From: Patescibacteria group bacterium UBA6164
Lineage (GTDB): Bacteria; Patescibacteriota; Gracilibacteria; BD1-5; UBA6164
Length of the DNA stretch: 8,001 bases
Assembly (NCBI GenBank): GCA_002422305.1
Contig: DIUG01000056.1
Span: 1 to 8,001 of the forward strand
Direction of reading: 5' to 3'
Shown here: piece after piece, positions 6,244 to 8,001 of the stretch
Layout of the letters: the number at the start of each line of letters is the position of its first letter
Numbering within the stretch: position 1 is the stretch's first letter
Notes under the pieces: generated by a model
What the model saw: only the letters and a program-made list of their open reading frames with translations
Told to the model about the DNA's origin: nothing
Databases searched by the model: none
Program-made: the position numbers and the translations under genes

Positions 6244-7246
6244 ATTTTTCAGGTGTCTTATTTACTAAAGATTGCTTAAATTTTTCTAAATCTTTTTCTA
6301 TTAAACTCAACTTTTTGAAATTACCAAAATTTTCTTCATCAGCTTTAGAAAATACAGTTTTATAATATTCTCAAAGAAATATTTGTAATCATTCATCAGT
6401 TATTAGTACAGGTCTTTTTTCATTTTTTGTATTTATAAAAAAATGTTCGTCAATTTTCATCTTTTCTCTTTGAGTAATTCTTATAATCATATCATCTATT
6501 ATCCATGATCTATACATTTCCATCATATCTAAAAATAATAAAGTCCTTAAATCTTTTGGTTTATGAAAAAATCATAATTGAGATTCAATTCATTGTACAT
6601 TAAGTATCATTTGCACGGTTTGTGCTAATAGTGTGTATCAAAGTGACATCATAGCATTTACTTCATCTAGTGGAGGTCTTCTAGATCTAATAGAAAATGA
6701 AAAAGGTGGTTTCAAAAACATTGCAAATCATTTGAAATATATTTTACTAGCATTTCATTCTATTCATCTTAGTTCTTCTTTACTTTGTGAATTTACTACT
6801 TTAACTAAATATAATTTTAATTCATCTATTATTTCAGAAAACTTATCTAATTCTCATTTCATAATCATATCAAATCTAGCCCATCTTTTAAGCATTACTA
6901 TACTATTACTTACTTTAGAATTTATAATAGTTTTAGCATATGAAAAACTTATTTCATCATTAGTAGATGCTTCTATATGTTTATATAATAATTCTACATT
7001 TTTAATTTCTATACTATCAAGTTTTCAAAAATATCATCCAAATTTTGACAAGAAAAAAACAGGAGTTTTAGCTTTCAAAAAGCTAGTTATTACATCAGTA
7101 GTTAATTGAATTCTACCAAAAACTACCACTCACTCTATAGTGTTAAATGGTATTTTCCTGGTAACTCTTGTTTCATTGTCAGTAATAACTATTGTTCAGC
7201 CTTCTTTGTTTAATTGAAGTGCATTTTTTGTAAGGTATAGGAACAT
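6221..7246 (-). CDS. cas1: CRISPR-associated endonuclease/integrase Cas1
   Basis: 341 residues with TGA as Gly, the usual length. Cas1 inserts new spacers at the leader end of the array. The N-terminal beta domain (MFLYLTKNALQL to about 75, with PVFFLSKFGGYFGKL) leads to the alpha-helical catalytic domain. That domain carries the metal site: E163 in GIEGNASKIYF, H228 in GFFHKPKDLRT, and D240 with E243 in LLFLDMMEMYRS. SRRPPLDEVNAMMSLGYTLL (about 188-207) is the conserved stretch shared by Cas1 of type I, III and V systems. The start is fixed by an in-frame TAA three codons upstream. It overlaps cas2 by 23 nt and heads the leftward operon. The sequence alone does not tell me the subtype. No cas4, cas6 or effector is adjacent: the upstream side is occupied by a divergent helicase. 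Confidence 0.96.
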
Positions 7247-7250
7247 AATG

Positions 7251-7277
7251 TTGAATTATTTATATTTACTATATAAT
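7251..7277 (+). promoter_or_regulatory. Possible promoter of the helicase gene
   Basis: TTGAAT (7251-7256) and a perfect TATAAT (7272-7277) are 15 nt apart, with a predicted start about 25 nt before the ATG. The 61-bp divergent gap must also hold the cas1 promoter; on the minus strand only poor AT-rich matches are visible. Confidence 0.4.
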
Positions 7278-7307
7278 ATATTAAATATTCTTAATAAGTA
7301 AAATAAT

Positions 7308-7994
7308 ATGGAATCAAATAGCAATAATTATGAGATTATAAATCAAATAATAACTAGTAAAAATAATTTTTTTATTACATGAAAAGCCTGAACTTGAAAA
7401 ACTACTTTGATTAGGTATTATATGGAAAAAATGAATTTAAATTGTGTCGTTGTTGCACCTACATGAGTTGCAGCAATAAATGTATGATGAGAAACAATAC
7501 ATAGTTTTTTTAAGTTCCCTGTTTGAATTATTCCACAAAAAGCAAGTGAATTGTGAATAAAAAAACATGAAAAATGAGACTTAAAGTATGAAAGATTAGA
7601 TACATTGATAATTGATGAAATATCTATGGTGAGAGCTGATATGCTTGATTGTATTAATATTTTCTTAAGAAAAATTAGATGAATTGATACATCTTTTTGA
7701 TGAGTTAAAATTGTTTTAGTTTGAGATTTGTATCAATTACCACCAATAGTAGAAACAAAAGAAACAGAATTTTCTAAAAAATATGATTCTCCTTATTTTT
7801 TCTCATCCAATGTATTTTTAAGTAAAGAAAATAATTTTAAAACAATTATTTTAGAAAAAATATATAGACAAACTGATGATTTATTTGTAAATATATTAAA
7901 TAATATAAGAGAATGAAAATATACTAATCAAGATTTAGATGAATTAAATAAATCAATAAATAATAATTTTACAGATAAACAGGTAATTACCTAA
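7308..7994 (+). CDS. Pif1/RecD-type superfamily 1B DNA helicase, truncated or frameshifted at the window edge
   Basis: 228 codons with TGA as Gly before a TAA at 7992-7994. The N-terminal ATPase half is well conserved: Walker A TGKAGTGKTTL (24-34, all three glycines TGA), motif Ia VVAPTGVAAINVGGETIHSFF, Walker B LIIDEISMVRADMLD, motif III VGDLYQLPPI, and the IYRQ motif. Pif1-like enzymes unwind DNA 5' to 3'. The second RecA-like domain and its motifs V and VI are missing. The break falls at QVIT, where the family usually continues with I-T-L-x-x-x-N. One extra base near 7991-7992 would give ITLKSV, so a frameshift (real or from sequencing) seems more likely than a short protein. The gene is divergent from cas1; a role in CRISPR adaptation is only a possibility, since such helicases are also housekeeping. 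Confidence 0.88.
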
Positions 7995-8001
7995 AATCTG
8001 T

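Noticed and set aside
6633..7109. Plus-strand open frame of 158 codons
   Set aside because: It lies entirely antisense to cas1, whose catalytic motifs are clear on the minus strand, and the translation is low-complexity Ser/Leu/Ile with no domain.

Overview
The window is a strongly AT-rich stretch from a bacterium that reads UGA as glycine (genetic code 25). Every long gene stays open only if TGA is read as an amino acid. In each conserved motif that can be checked, TGA falls where glycine is required: the RadA and helicase Walker A loops, the Cas1 G-(I/E)-E-G-N-A motif and the GG pair of the AbiEii-type toxin. All stops are TAA or TAG. This points to Candidatus Absconditabacteria (SR1) or Gracilibacteria (BD1-5) of the Candidate Phyla Radiation. 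I cannot tell the two apart from this window.

Left region (1-3117): an incomplete secreted protein with duplicated carbohydrate-binding-like domains (minus), radA (minus), and a divergent plus-strand gene. That gene encodes three tandem RNase R/II-type OB (cold-shock-like) domains with no nuclease domain.

Middle region (3118-4784): an apparently non-coding stretch with a broken mini-ORF and nested inverted repeats, then a short basic HTH-like ORF that may be the N-terminal remnant of a transposase. An array of 11 identical 35-bp CRISPR repeats and 10 spacers follows. On the minus strand each repeat carries a hairpin followed by exactly 8 nt, GTCGAAAC. This layout and the 38-42 nt spacers suggest a Cas6-processed class 1 (type I or III) array transcribed leftward from a leader at 4589-4715.

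Right region (4785-8001): a leftward operon of cas1, cas2, a small antitoxin-like protein and an AbiEii-family nucleotidyltransferase toxin, ending in a hairpin terminator just before the CRISPR leader. No effector, cas4 or cas6 gene is present in the window. The toxin-antitoxin pair lies between cas2 and the array. A 41-nt imperfect direct repeat of the cas2 tail bounds it, as if the cassette had been inserted at, or recombined through, the end of cas2. Divergent from cas1 is a Pif1/RecD-type helicase gene that ends prematurely at the window edge.

The most interesting feature is this adaptation module - toxin-antitoxin - CRISPR array island. Its cassette boundary bears a duplicated cas2 tail and terminator half, and several spacers are made of perfect hairpins.
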